Source: Actinomycetales bacterium UBA1383 (GTDB lineage: Bacteria > Actinomycetota > Actinomycetes > Actinomycetales > Actinomycetaceae). From it: 29,225 bases of DNA. Location of the stretch: positions 1 to 29,225 of the forward strand of contig DBQX01000007.1 of assembly GCA_002305415.1 (NCBI GenBank), in the 5' to 3' direction. Below, piece after piece: positions 1 through 7,908 of this stretch (positions are counted from its first letter, which is position 1; the number at the start of each line of letters is the position of its first letter). Made by a program: the position numbers and the translations under genes. Below the pieces are notes generated by a model. That model saw nothing but the letters and a program-made list of their open reading frames with translations. It made no database searches and was not told the DNA's origin.

Positions 1-646
1 GTCGAGCATCTCGTTGAGCGTGCGTGCCAGCGCGCCGATCTCGTCCCGCGCAGGTGGCGCGGAGCTGGTCGACGGGCCGCAGCGCCCGGCCGAGCACCGT
101 CCAGATCGCGGCGGCCAGCAGCAGGGTGAGGCTCGGCACCACCCCCACCAGCGAGACGCGCAACGCGGCCAGCACCCCCTCGACGTCCGCCAGCGGCACC
201 GAGACCACCACGCTCACCGGCTCGCCGCGCCACACCGTGGGCAGCACCGCGACCCGGGCGCGCCCGCCGTAGGGGCCGGCCTCCACGCCCCGGACCACGG
301 CCTGGCCACCCTCCGCCGGCCGCCACTCCCCGAGTTCCGCCGCGCCGAGCAGCGGGAGGGTGCGGCTCGCGTTCGGGGAGGTCGCGACCACGAGTCCGGA
401 GGCGTCGAGGACCTGGGCCACCTCCGGCTCCACGACGGGCAGCGACTCCGGCAGCCGGTCGTCCGCGACGAGGGCCGCGAGGGCGTCCGCGCGGTCCCGG
501 GCGGCCCGGTCGATCTCGCCGATGCGCGCCGCCGCGACGACGGCGGTGAGCGCCACCGCGCCCACCGCGAGCGCGACGCACAGCAGCGAGGAGGTGAGGA
601 GCGTCAGCCGGGCGCGGAGCGAGAGCGACCCCCACCAGCGGCGCAT
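1..646 (-). pseudogene. Sensor histidine kinase, N-terminal part, apparently frameshifted in HAMP
   Basis: Reading leftward from ATG 646 (or the in-frame GTG at 655, which overlaps the regulator stop as GTGA), the frame is open and encodes MRRWWGSLSLRARLTLL, a first membrane helix, an extracytoplasmic sensor region of about 110 residues, a second helix near positions 155-95, and RALRPVDQLRA, the start of a HAMP domain. At about position 60 the frame then yields nonsense (TCAGRDRRAGTHAQRD), while the neighbouring frame reads APPARDEIGALARTLNEMLD, the standard end of a HAMP domain. About 20 residues normally present between these two pieces are missing as well. This is either a real deletion with frameshift or an assembly error at the inverted repeat CGCGC-CACCT-GCGCG. 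The kinase core (H-box, ATPase) would lie beyond the left edge. Its partner is the regulator just upstream. Confidence 0.7.
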
Positions 647-651
647 CGCCC

Positions 652-1302
652 TCACCCCGCGATCCGGTACCCGGCGCCCCGGACCGTGCGGACGACGTCG
701 CGTCCCAGCTTGCGGCGCAGGTAGCCGACGTACACCTCCACCACGTTCGGGTCCTCGCCGACGCCCCAGACGTGGTCCCGCAACTCGGTCTTGCCCACCA
801 CGCGGTCGGCGTGGCGCATGAGGTACTCGAGGAGCGCCAGCTCCTTCGGGGTCAGCGGCACCGGGGCCCCCGCCTGGGTGAGCGTGTGGGCGGCGGGATC
901 GAGGACGAGGCCGCCCACCGCCAGCACGGCCGGCCGGGCCGCCGCCGGCCGGCGCACCAGCGCGCGGAGGCGCGCCACGAGCACGACGAAGGAGAACGGC
1001 TTGGTGAGGTAGTCGTCCGCGCCGAGGTCCAGCCCGTCGGCGACATCCCACTCCCCGTCCTTCGCGCTCAGCATGAGCACCGGGGTCCAGACCTCCCGCT
1101 CGCGGAGGGCGGCGACGACGTCGTAGCCGGACCGCCGCGGCAGCATCACGTCCAGCACGATCGCGTCGTAGTCGTTGTCCGTGGCGAGCGCGAGACCCGT
1201 CTCGCCGTCGTGGGCCACGTCCACGACGAAACCCTCCGCCCCGAGCCCCTTGGCGAGGGCGCGGGTGAGGCCGCGCTCGTCGTCGACCACCAGTACGCGC
1301 AC
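652..1302 (-). CDS. OmpR/PhoB-family two-component response regulator
   Basis: A DNA-binding response regulator of 216 residues, the usual length for the OmpR class. The receiver domain (about 1-115) shows the acidic pair D7-D8, the phospho-acceptor D51 in VLDVMLP, S79 and K101 in the TKPF motif. The C-terminal winged helix (about 125-214) has LTPKELALLEYLM, VEVYVGYLRRKLG and the closing TVRGAGYRI. It is the first gene of a leftward pair with the sensor kinase, whose possible GTG start overlaps its stop. It is divergent from the LolA-ABC operon. The direct repeat between the two (1324-1344) suggests it controls that operon and itself. The stimulus cannot be told; a cell-envelope or antibiotic stress role is an inference from the transporter next door. 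Confidence 0.93.
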   Translation of the reverse strand: MRVLVVDDERGLTRALAKGLGAEGFVVDVAHDGETGLALATDNDYDAIVLDVMLPRRSGYDVVAALREREVWTPVLMLSAKDGEWDVADGLDLGADDYLTKPFSFVVLVARLRALVRRPAAARPAVLAVGGLVLDPAAHTLTQAGAPVPLTPKELALLEYLMRHADRVVGKTELRDHVWGVGEDPNVVEVYVGYLRRKLGRDVVRTVRGAGYRIAG

Positions 1303-1323
1303 GCTCCCATCATGCGCCCTCGG

Positions 1324-1344
1324 GCTCTCAGCGCGCTCTCAGCG
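1324..1344. promoter_or_regulatory. Perfect 10-bp direct repeat, candidate response-regulator box
   Basis: GCTCTCAGCG occurs at 1324-1333 and again at 1335-1344, an 11-bp period, which is the spacing used by tandem OmpR/PhoB-type dimers. It lies between the divergent regulator (start 1302) and the LolA-ABC operon (start 1366) and covers the -35 zone of the latter. Binding is inferred, not shown. Confidence 0.6.
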
Positions 1345-1353
1345 AGAGTCACC

Positions 1354-1359
1354 TACCGT
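1354..1359 (+). promoter_or_regulatory. -10 element TACCGT of the LolA-ABC operon, leaderless start
   Basis: TACCGT is followed by six bases and then the ATG at 1366. No ribosome-binding site precedes the ATG, so the transcript probably starts at or next to the start codon. Confidence 0.45.
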
Positions 1360-1365
1360 GGACGC

Positions 1366-2553
1366 ATGGCCAGAACCGCCGCTCTCGTCCGCTCGCCCTG
1401 GGCCCTGCCCGTCGCCGTGGTCACCGCCATCACCGGCGCGTTCCTCGTGCAGCCGCTGCTCGCGGCCGCCGCGGACGACCTGCCCGAGGTCACGGCGGAG
1501 GACCTGGTGACCCGCGTCCTCGACGCCGAGCCGCTCCCGCTCTCCGGCACGGTGGTCCACACCGCCCGTCTGGGCCTGCCGGAGCTCCCCGTGGGCGAGA
1601 TGGGTGGCGCCGACCCGCTGCAACTCCTCTTCGGGAGCACCACGATGCGCGTCTGGACCGACGGCGTCGACCGCTCCCGGGTCGCCCTCCTCGGCATGGC
1701 GTCGGAGTACTCCGTGGTGACGGACGGGCCGGAGGCGTGGACGTACTCCAGCTCGGACAACGAGGTGGTGCACTACACCGTGGACGAGGCGGACCTGGCA
1801 CGCTGGCAGGAACTCGCGGACCGCTCCGCCACCGATGAGCTGCCGACGCCCGCGGAGGCCGCCCGCCGCGTGCTCGAGAAGGCCGACGAGGACGCCACCG
1901 TGGCGCTCGCCGACCCGGTGGTGGTCGCCGGCCGGGCCGCCTACCAGCTCGTCGTCACGCCCGACGGCGATGCCACGCTGGTGGATCGCATCGCCGTGGC
2001 GATCGACGGCGAGACACTGGTGCCGCTGCGGGTCCAGACCTGGAGCGTGCAGGACGACGGCGCACCCTCGCTCGAGATCGGCTTCACCGACATCTCCTTC
2101 GCCACGCCCGCCGATTCCGTCCTCGCCTTCACGCCGCCCGCCGGCGCGGCGGTGCGCGACGTCGTCGTCCCGCTGCCGAGCGCTGCCGACGCCGCCGTCC
2201 ACGACACGGCCACCGAGGCCGACCGCCCGGACGTGGTCACGTCCGGTACCGGCTGGGAGACAGTCGTGGAGGTGCGGGGCGCGGACATCACGGCCCTCCT
2301 CGCGGGTGACCCCGCGGCCCTCGCCGACCCGGAGCGGCTCCTCGGCTCCGCGGAGGCACAGGACCTGCTGGGCGAGTTCACCCCGGACCGTGAGTCCTTC
2401 GCCCTCGACGCCCTGAGCCTCTACGAGCAGCTCACCACCCCCGTCCCGGAGGGCCGCCTGCTCAGCTCGACCCTGCTCAGCGTCCTTGTCACCGACGACG
2501 GCCGCGTGTTCCTCGGTGCGGTCCCGCCCGAGACCCTCCGCGCGTCCCTGTGA
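1366..2553 (+). CDS. LolA/RseB-like exported protein
   Basis: A protein of 395 residues with a basic N-terminus and a hydrophobic segment (WALPVAVVTAITGAFLVQPLLAAAA, about 12-37) that is a signal peptide or membrane anchor; the rest would sit outside the membrane. Residues about 50-260 resemble the LolA/RseB fold: an opening helix (AEDLVTRVLDAE), then alternating strands with RVWTDGVDRSRVALL and a YQLVVTPDG stretch. Family members bind lipids or lipoproteins or act as envelope stress sensors. In actinobacteria such genes often accompany ABC-2 exporters, as here, where the next gene overlaps by four bases. The start at 1366 was chosen because it directly precedes the signal sequence and follows a -10 box; longer frames upstream run through the divergent regulator. 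The substrate is unknown. Confidence 0.85.
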   Translation: MARTAALVRSPWALPVAVVTAITGAFLVQPLLAAAADDLPEVTAEDLVTRVLDAEPLPLSGTVVHTARLGLPELPVGEMGGADPLQLLFGSTTMRVWTDGVDRSRVALLGMASEYSVVTDGPEAWTYSSSDNEVVHYTVDEADLARWQELADRSATDELPTPAEAARRVLEKADEDATVALADPVVVAGRAAYQLVVTPDGDATLVDRIAVAIDGETLVPLRVQTWSVQDDGAPSLEIGFTDISFATPADSVLAFTPPAGAAVRDVVVPLPSAADAAVHDTATEADRPDVVTSGTGWETVVEVRGADITALLAGDPAALADPERLLGSAEAQDLLGEFTPDRESFALDALSLYEQLTTPVPEGRLLSSTLLSVLVTDDGRVFLGAVPPETLRASL

Positions 2554-3491
2554 ACCCGTTCGCGGTGCGGACGGAGGGCCTGACGAAGCGGTTCCGCTCC
2601 GGGCAGGTGGCGGTCGACGGGATCGACATGGAGGTGCCGCAGGGCGCGGTCTACGGCTTCCTCGGTCCCAACGGCTCCGGGAAGACCACGACCCTGCGCA
2701 TGCTGCTGGGCCTCGTGCGTCCCACCGCGGGCGCGGCGTGGGTGCTCCAGGAGGCGATGCCCGGCTCCGGGACCGCCGTGCTGCCCCGCGTGGGCGTGCT
2801 GGTCGAGGGCCCGGCGTTCCACCCCTACCTGAGCGGCTGGGACAACCTGCGGCGCCTCGACGCCTGTGACGCCACCGCGGAGCCGCGCACCTCCCGCACC
2901 CGGATCGGGACCGCGCTCGAGCGGGTGGGGCTCACCGCCGCCGGGGGCAAGATGTTCCGCCAGTACTCGCTCGGCATGAAGCAGCGGCTGGGCCTCGCCG
3001 CGGCGCTGCTGCGTCCCCGCGAACTGCTCGTCCTCGACGAGCCCACCAACGGCCTCGATCCGCAGGGCACCCGGGAGGTCCGCCACCTCATCCGGGAGCT
3101 CGCGGACGCCGGGTCCACCGTCCTCGTGTCCTCCCACCTGCTCGCCGAGATCGACCAGGTGTGCACCCACCTCGGCATCATGGGGCGCGGGAAGCTGCTG
3201 ATGCAGGGCGAGCGGGCGGCGCTCGCGGACGCCTCCGCCGTCCACCTCGTCGTCACGACGACGCCGGACCACGTCGGTGCCGCGGGCGCGGTCCTCGGCC
3301 GCGTGGGGCTGGCGGAGGTGCGGGCCGAGGGCGCACAGCTCCACGCCCTCCTGGGCGACACGCCGCCCGAGCGGGTGTCCGCCGCGCTCGTGCTCGCCGG
3401 GGTGGACCTGATCGGCTTCGAGGTGCGCCGTCCCAGCCTGGAGCAGCTCTTCGTCCAGCTCACCGGGGAGGGCTTCGATGTCGCGCGCTGA
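2550..3491 (+). CDS. ABC transporter ATP-binding protein (exporter type)
   Basis: The ATPase subunit of an ABC-2 export system, 313 residues. It shows Walker A GPNGSGKT at 39-46, the signature YSLGMKQRLG at about 139-148, Walker B LLVLDEPTNGLD at about 159-170 and the switch histidine H196. Residues after about 215 form the extra C-terminal domain common in BcrA/NatA-like antibiotic or lipid exporters. The GTG start at 2550 overlaps the previous stop (GTGA), indicating translational coupling; the permease gene begins 14 bases before its own stop. It would power the permease that follows. The substrate cannot be read from the sequence. Confidence 0.93.
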   Translation: MNPFAVRTEGLTKRFRSGQVAVDGIDMEVPQGAVYGFLGPNGSGKTTTLRMLLGLVRPTAGAAWVLQEAMPGSGTAVLPRVGVLVEGPAFHPYLSGWDNLRRLDACDATAEPRTSRTRIGTALERVGLTAAGGKMFRQYSLGMKQRLGLAAALLRPRELLVLDEPTNGLDPQGTREVRHLIRELADAGSTVLVSSHLLAEIDQVCTHLGIMGRGKLLMQGERAALADASAVHLVVTTTPDHVGAAGAVLGRVGLAEVRAEGAQLHALLGDTPPERVSAALVLAGVDLIGFEVRRPSLEQLFVQLTGEGFDVAR

Positions 3492-4311
3492 GGGGGCGGG
3501 GTGGCGGCTGCTGCGCAGCGAGCTGGGGCTGGTGTTCGGCCGGCGCCGGACCCAGGTGCTGCTCCTCGGGCTGGGCACCATCCCGCTGCTGCTCGGGACC
3601 GTGCTCGCGATCGCCCAGGACGCCGGCATGGCGGGCCAGGGCCCCGGCTTCGTGGGACGCGTGACGGGCAACGGCCTGTTCCTCGTTGTCTCGGCGCTGT
3701 TCATCTGCCTGCCGTTCCTCCTGCCGCTCACGATCGGGATCGTCGCGGGGGACACCGTCGCCGGTGAGGCGCAGTCCGGCACGCTGCGATACCTGTTGTC
3801 GCTGCCGGTGGCGCGGACGCGGCTGCTGGCGGTGAAGGCGACCGCCGCCCTCACGTTCGCGGCGGCGGCGGTGACGGTGATCGCCGTCGTCGCGCTCGCC
3901 ACCGGGGCGGGGCTGTTCGGGCTGGGTGACCTGACGCTGCTCTCCGGCACCACGATCCCGCTCGCCGCCGGCCTGGCGCGGGTGGCCGGCGTGGCCGGCT
4001 ACGTGGCGCTCTCCCTGACCGGGCTCGTGGCCGTGGGCGTGTTCTTCTCCACCCTGACGGAGGTCCCGGTGGGCGCGATGGCCGCGACCGTGGTGGTGGC
4101 GGTGGTCTCCGCCGTGCTGGACTCGCTTCCCCAGCTCTCCGCCATCCACCCGGGACTGCTCACCCACCACTGGTTCGACTTCGCCGAGTTCCTGCGGATC
4201 GCGGTGAGCTGGGACGTGCTGGCGCAGGGCCTGGCGGTCCAGGCGGCGTGGGTGGCGGTGTTCGGCTCGCTCGCGTGGGCGCGGTTCACGACGGCGGACG
4301 TCACCTCGTGA
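3478..4311 (+). CDS. ABC-2 type transporter permease
   Basis: An integral membrane protein of 277 residues with about six hydrophobic helices (for example VLLLGLGTIPLLLGTVLAI near 25-43, LFLVVSALFICLPFLLPLTI near 65-85, and FAAAAVTVIAVVALATGAGL near 122-141) and the GEAQSGTLRYLLSLPVARTRLL stretch typical of ABC-2 permeases just before the cytoplasmic coupling region. It pairs with the overlapping ATPase gene and ends the three-gene operon controlled from the gap at 1303-1365. The next gene converges from the right only 18 bases away. Confidence 0.9.
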   Translation: MSRAEGAGWRLLRSELGLVFGRRRTQVLLLGLGTIPLLLGTVLAIAQDAGMAGQGPGFVGRVTGNGLFLVVSALFICLPFLLPLTIGIVAGDTVAGEAQSGTLRYLLSLPVARTRLLAVKATAALTFAAAAVTVIAVVALATGAGLFGLGDLTLLSGTTIPLAAGLARVAGVAGYVALSLTGLVAVGVFFSTLTEVPVGAMAATVVVAVVSAVLDSLPQLSAIHPGLLTHHWFDFAEFLRIAVSWDVLAQGLAVQAAWVAVFGSLAWARFTTADVTS

Positions 4312-4329
4312 CGCAGCCGCCCGACCGGC

Positions 4330-5211
4330 TCAGGCGAGCGCGGCGATCCGGCAGCTCAGCCGGGCCTCGGCCCCCGGGCCGAGCACGAGGAGGTCCTCCC
4401 CGCTGTTGAACGCGTCCGGCGGGCAGGTCGTGGGCTCGACCGCCAGGCCGCGCCGCCCGATCAGCTCGCCGGTGTAGAGGTGGGCCCACGCCGAGTCGGA
4501 CCTCAGCTCGACTCCGCCACGGTCGGAGCGCAGCCGGGCCGCCCAGGGTCCGGGCATGCGGAACGGGTTGTCGATCGTGGTCGCGCCGATCAGCCGCGGC
4601 TGGGTGAAGTCCGGGTCCGGCGCTCCCTCACCTGCCGGCAGGCCACGCTCGTCGACCGCCAGCATCGCGGAGGCGGCGAACTCGAGGGTGAGCTCGTCGA
4701 TACGGGCGCCCCCGACCGTGAGGTAGGGGTGCAGGCCGAGGCCCACGGGTGCGGGCGCGACGCCGTCGTTCATCGCGACGAGGGTCACCGTGAGGCCGGT
4801 GGGGTCGAGGCGGTAGTGCGCCTCGAGTTCGAGGCGGAACGGGTAGCCGGGCTGGGCCGGCAGGGTGGTGTGGAGGATGACGGACTCGGCGGAGCGCGCC
4901 CCCACCTGCCAGTCCTGCCAGCAGGCGAGGCCGTGCAGGGCGTTGCCCGTCGTGCGCTCGGAGATGGGCAGGAGGTGCTCGCGGCCCTCCCAGCTCCACC
5001 GGCCGTCGCGTACCCGGTTGGGCCACGGGGCGAGGACCTTGCCCTCGTAGGCGGCGGGGACGCGGGTGAGGTCGAAGGGGTGGACGAGGTCCACGGCGGC
5101 GTGGGTGAGCCGGGCGAGCCCGGCGCCGACGGTGGTCACGACGGCGGAGTAGTCACCGGACTGCAGCGGCAGGCCGCGGCCATTCGCCCGCAGGCTGCCC
5201 GCGACGATCAT
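4330..5211 (-). CDS. galM: Aldose 1-epimerase (mutarotase)
   Basis: An enzyme of 293 residues that interconverts alpha and beta anomers of aldoses; here it would supply the xylose anomer used by XylA. Family signs are the APWPNRVRDGRW stretch, the first active-site histidine in NALHGL, the second in LGLHPYL, and the catalytic glutamate in LAVEPTTCPPDAFNSG. The ATG at 5211 overlaps the xylB stop as ATGA, so it is the third gene of a xylA-xylB-galM operon. A longer frame reaching 5520 is only the shadow of xylB. It converges on the ABC permease gene. Confidence 0.92.
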   Translation of the reverse strand: MIVAGSLRANGRGLPLQSGDYSAVVTTVGAGLARLTHAAVDLVHPFDLTRVPAAYEGKVLAPWPNRVRDGRWSWEGREHLLPISERTTGNALHGLACWQDWQVGARSAESVILHTTLPAQPGYPFRLELEAHYRLDPTGLTVTLVAMNDGVAPAPVGLGLHPYLTVGGARIDELTLEFAASAMLAVDERGLPAGEGAPDPDFTQPRLIGATTIDNPFRMPGPWAARLRSDRGGVELRSDSAWAHLYTGELIGRRGLAVEPTTCPPDAFNSGEDLLVLGPGAEARLSCRIAALA

Positions 5212-6635
5212 GGCCGCTCCACCCAGAGGTCGCGACGGGCGGCGTAGGCCTCCCGCACACCGGGGGTGGCGGGAGCGGAGCGCGCCGCGGTGGCGCTGGT
5301 CTCCCAGGTCGGCAGCTCGCCCGTGAGCACCCACGCGGCCTGGCGGGCGGCGCCGTCGGCCACGTACTCCCCCGGCTCGGGCAGGAGCACGTCCCGGCCG
5401 AGGACGGAGGGGGCGATCTCCTGCACGGCGCGGGCGCGGGCGCCACCACCGATCAGGCGGACCCGTTCCACGGGCACGCCCCGGGCCACGAAGGCCTCCA
5501 GCCCGTCGGCGAGACCGCACAGCAGGCCCTCCACGCTGGCGCGAGCTAGGTTCTCGCGGGTCAGGTTCGCCATCGTCATCCCGAGGAGCGAGCCGGTGGC
5601 GTGCGGCAGGTTGGGCGTGCGCTCCCCCTGGTAGTAGGGCACGAGCGTCAGGCCCCCGGCGCCGGGCGCGGCGGCGAGGGCGAGCGCGTCGTACTCCTCA
5701 TAGCCCACCCCGAGGAGGTCGCGCACCACGTCGAGGGTCTGGGAGCCGTTGAGGGTGACGGCCAGCGGCAGGAAGCGCCCGGTGGCGTCGGCGAAACCGG
5801 TGAGCGTGCCGGACGGGTCGGCCACCGGGGTGTCGGTGACGGCTGCCACGACGCCGGACGTCCCGATCGACACGGAGATGTCCCCCGCCGTCATGCCGAG
5901 GCCCAGCGCCGCGCCGGCGTTGTCCCCACAGCCCGGTCCCAGCACGATGCCGTCCGGGGTGGTCCCGGCTCGCTCGTCCGGCCCGAGCACCCGGGGAAGC
6001 ACCACGCCGGTGGCGTCCCGCCGCAGTGCCAGATCGAGGAGGGCGCGGTCGTACACCCCGTGGGCGGTGTCGAAGTAGCCGGTCCCCGAGGCGTCGGACC
6101 GGTCGGTGGCCAGGTCCTCCAGCCGGCCGGTCCCGAGCAGCTTCCAGGTCAGCCAGTCGTGTGGCAGCGCCACGGCGGCCACGCGGGCCGCGTTGTCCGG
6201 CTCGGCGTCCGCGAGCCAGCGCAGCTTGGTGACGGTGAGCGAGGCGACCGGCACGGAGCCGGTCGCCTCGGCCCAGGCCCGGGCGCCGTCGTCGGGCCCG
6301 GAGCCGCGCAGCTCGCCGAGCTCCGCGATCAGGTCCCGGGCGGCACCCGCGCTGCGGGTGTCGTTCCAGAGGAGGGCCGGGCGGATGACCTCGCCGGCGG
6401 CGTCGAGGACCACCATGCCGTGCTGCTGGCCGCCGACGGCGAGTGCGGCGACGTCGGCGAGGCCGCCGGCCGCCGCGATGGCCTCCTGCAGGGCGTCCCA
6501 CCAGTGGTCCGGGTGGACCTCCGTGCCGTCGGGGTGCTTCGCGGACCCGGTGCGCACGAGCGCACCGGTGTCCGCGTCACGGATGACGACCTTGCAGGAC
6601 TGGGTGGATGAGTCGATGCCGGCGACCAGCACCAT
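5208..6635 (-). CDS. xylB: Xylulokinase
   Basis: Phosphorylates D-xylulose to xylulose 5-phosphate for the pentose phosphate pathway. The protein has 475 residues, typical for the FGGY kinase family. The N-terminal ATPase fold opens with AGIDSSTQSCK; GGQQHGMVVLD and LLWNDTRS follow. The catalytic aspartate is in GPGCGDNAGAALGLG (about residue 235), and the adenine-binding part RVRLIGGGARARAVQEI is near 395. The ATG at 6635 has a strong GAGGAGG site six bases upstream. It starts 25 bases after xylA ends, and its stop overlaps galM. The gene contains a strong inverted repeat at 6240-6270. Confidence 0.95.
   Translation of the reverse strand: MVLVAGIDSSTQSCKVVIRDADTGALVRTGSAKHPDGTEVHPDHWWDALQEAIAAAGGLADVAALAVGGQQHGMVVLDAAGEVIRPALLWNDTRSAGAARDLIAELGELRGSGPDDGARAWAEATGSVPVASLTVTKLRWLADAEPDNAARVAAVALPHDWLTWKLLGTGRLEDLATDRSDASGTGYFDTAHGVYDRALLDLALRRDATGVVLPRVLGPDERAGTTPDGIVLGPGCGDNAGAALGLGMTAGDISVSIGTSGVVAAVTDTPVADPSGTLTGFADATGRFLPLAVTLNGSQTLDVVRDLLGVGYEEYDALALAAAPGAGGLTLVPYYQGERTPNLPHATGSLLGMTMANLTRENLARASVEGLLCGLADGLEAFVARGVPVERVRLIGGGARARAVQEIAPSVLGRDVLLPEPGEYVADGAARQAAWVLTGELPTWETSATAARSAPATPGVREAYAARRDLWVERP
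6240..6270. repeat. 13-bp inverted repeat inside xylB
   Basis: CGAGGCGACCGGC at 6240-6252 is the exact reverse complement of 6258-6270, with a five-base loop. It lies in the codons for EATGSVPVAS, a conserved part of the kinase, so it may be a by-product of codon choice or a folded mRNA element. Confidence 0.6.
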
Positions 6636-6660
6636 GGCGGTCCTCCTCGGGAAGGGTCGG

Positions 6661-7842
6661 TCAGCCGAGCAGGTGCTCGATGGCCAGCTGGTTGAGCTTG
6701 ACGAACCCGTAGTCCCGCTCGGCGGCGGCGGTGGGGTCGTAGTCCTCGAAAGCCGCGCGGTCCGCGAGGAACGCCTCGAGGGTCTCCCCCTCGCCGAGGG
6801 TGGGAGTGGCGAGGTCGAGCACGCCCGAGTACTCCATGGCCTCGGTCACGCGCGGGTCCGCGCGGTAGGCGGCGGCCTTCTCCTTCAGCATGAGGTAGGT
6901 GTCCATGTTGGCCTTCGCGGAGGCCCACACCCCGGGCAGCCCGTCCGTGCGGGAGGGCTTGTAGTCGAAGTGGCGGGCGCCGTCGTAGCGGGGGCCCCCG
7001 GACGGGAAGCCGTTCTCCACCAGGTCGACCGTGAAGAACGCGGAGATCAGGTCCCCGTGGCCGAACACGAGGTCCTGGTCGTAGCGGGGACCGTGCTGGC
7101 CGTTGAGGTCGATGTGGAAGAGCTTGTCCGCCCAGAGCGCCTGCGCGATGCCGGCGGTGAAGTTCAGGCCCGCCATCTGCTCGTGGCCCACCTCGGGGTT
7201 GAGCCCGACGATGTCGCCGTTGTCGAGGGTGGCGATCAGGCCGAGCGCGTGGCCGATCGTGGGCAGCAGGATGTCCCCGCGGGGCTCGTTCGGCTTGGGC
7301 TCCAGCGCGATGCGCAGGCCGTAGCCCTTGTCCTTGATGTAGCCGGCCACCGTGTCGATGCCCTCGGCGTAGCGGCTGAGGGCGGCGTTCATGTCCTTGG
7401 CGCCGTCGTACTCGGCGCCCTCGCGGCCGCCCCACATCACGAAGGTGCTGGCCCCGACGGACGCGGCGAGGTCGACGTTCCGGAGGATCTTGCGCAGGGC
7501 GTAGCGGCGCACGGACCGGTCGTTGGAGGTGAACGCGCCGTCCTTGAACATCGGGTGGGTGAAGGTGTTCGTGGTGACCATCTCGATCACGAGGCCGGAG
7601 GAGTCGACGGTCTTCTGCAGGGTCGCGTAGATCTCGTCCCGCTCGACGTCTCCGGTGCCGAAGGGGACGACGTCGTCGTCGTGGAACGTGATGCCCCACG
7701 CGCCGAGGTCCGCCAGGCCCCTGGCGTAGTCCCAGGGCGCGAGGACGGGCCGGGTCGCCGAGCCGAAGGGGTCCGCCGCGGTCCAGCCGACGGTCCAGAG
7801 GCCGAACGAGAACTTGTCGTCGGGGGTGGGGGTGCGGGTCAT
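6661..7842 (-). CDS. xylA: Xylose isomerase
   Basis: Converts D-xylose to D-xylulose. The 393-residue protein closely follows the class I actinomycete enzyme, including its residue numbers: W16, F26 (the residue that reaches into the neighbouring subunit), catalytic H54 in TFHDDD, W137, and the metal and catalytic pair E181/K183 in EPKPNEPRGD. NPEVGHEQMAGLNF and LFHIDLNGQ carry further metal ligands. It is the first gene of xylA-xylB-galM. The start at 7842 has a GAGGAG site upstream and a transcript leader of about 28 bases from the promoter described at 7877-7905. Control by the divergent XylR is inferred from the operator. Confidence 0.97.
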   Translation of the reverse strand: MTRTPTPDDKFSFGLWTVGWTAADPFGSATRPVLAPWDYARGLADLGAWGITFHDDDVVPFGTGDVERDEIYATLQKTVDSSGLVIEMVTTNTFTHPMFKDGAFTSNDRSVRRYALRKILRNVDLAASVGASTFVMWGGREGAEYDGAKDMNAALSRYAEGIDTVAGYIKDKGYGLRIALEPKPNEPRGDILLPTIGHALGLIATLDNGDIVGLNPEVGHEQMAGLNFTAGIAQALWADKLFHIDLNGQHGPRYDQDLVFGHGDLISAFFTVDLVENGFPSGGPRYDGARHFDYKPSRTDGLPGVWASAKANMDTYLMLKEKAAAYRADPRVTEAMEYSGVLDLATPTLGEGETLEAFLADRAAFEDYDPTAAAERDYGFVKLNQLAIEHLLG

Positions 7843-7861
7843 GGGTTACTCCTCATCGAGA

Positions 7862-7883
7862 TTTGTTTACCCTCGAAACTTAC
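7862..7883. promoter_or_regulatory. XylR operator, copy 1 (xylA-xylR gap)
   Basis: TTTGTTT (7862-7868), seven bases, AAACTTAC (7876-7883). The same pattern recurs upstream of chvE (9175-9197). Here it covers the xylA -10 box and the -35 zone of xylR, so a bound repressor would block both directions. Confidence 0.75.
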
Positions 7884-7905
7884 CGTGGCACTGGAGTATG
7901 GTCAA
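7877..7905 (-). promoter_or_regulatory. xylA promoter TTGACC-N17-TAAGTT
   Basis: On the minus strand TTGACC (7905-7900) is followed by 17 bases and TAAGTT (7882-7877), a near-consensus housekeeping promoter. The -10 box is part of the operator. The -35 box overlaps the xylR -10 box on the other strand. Confidence 0.65.
7897..7902 (+). promoter_or_regulatory. -10 element TATGGT of xylR, leaderless start
   Basis: TATGGT ends six bases before the ATG at 7909, and no convincing ribosome-binding site is present. This suggests a leaderless transcript. The -35 zone falls in the operator, which would give autorepression. Confidence 0.4.
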
Positions 7906-7908
7906 GCC

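Noticed and set aside
14..724. A long plus-strand frame across the kinase and regulator genes
   Set aside because: It is rich in Arg, His and Gly, typical of a shadow frame in GC-rich DNA, and antisense to clear two-component genes.
772..1365. Extension of the LolA-like gene upstream of 1366
   Set aside because: It runs antisense through the response regulator; the signal peptide and the -10 box support the start at 1366.
6106..7908. A very long plus-strand frame leading into xylR
   Set aside because: It is the antisense shadow of xylB and xylA; the helix-turn-helix domain and the promoter fix the xylR start near 7909.
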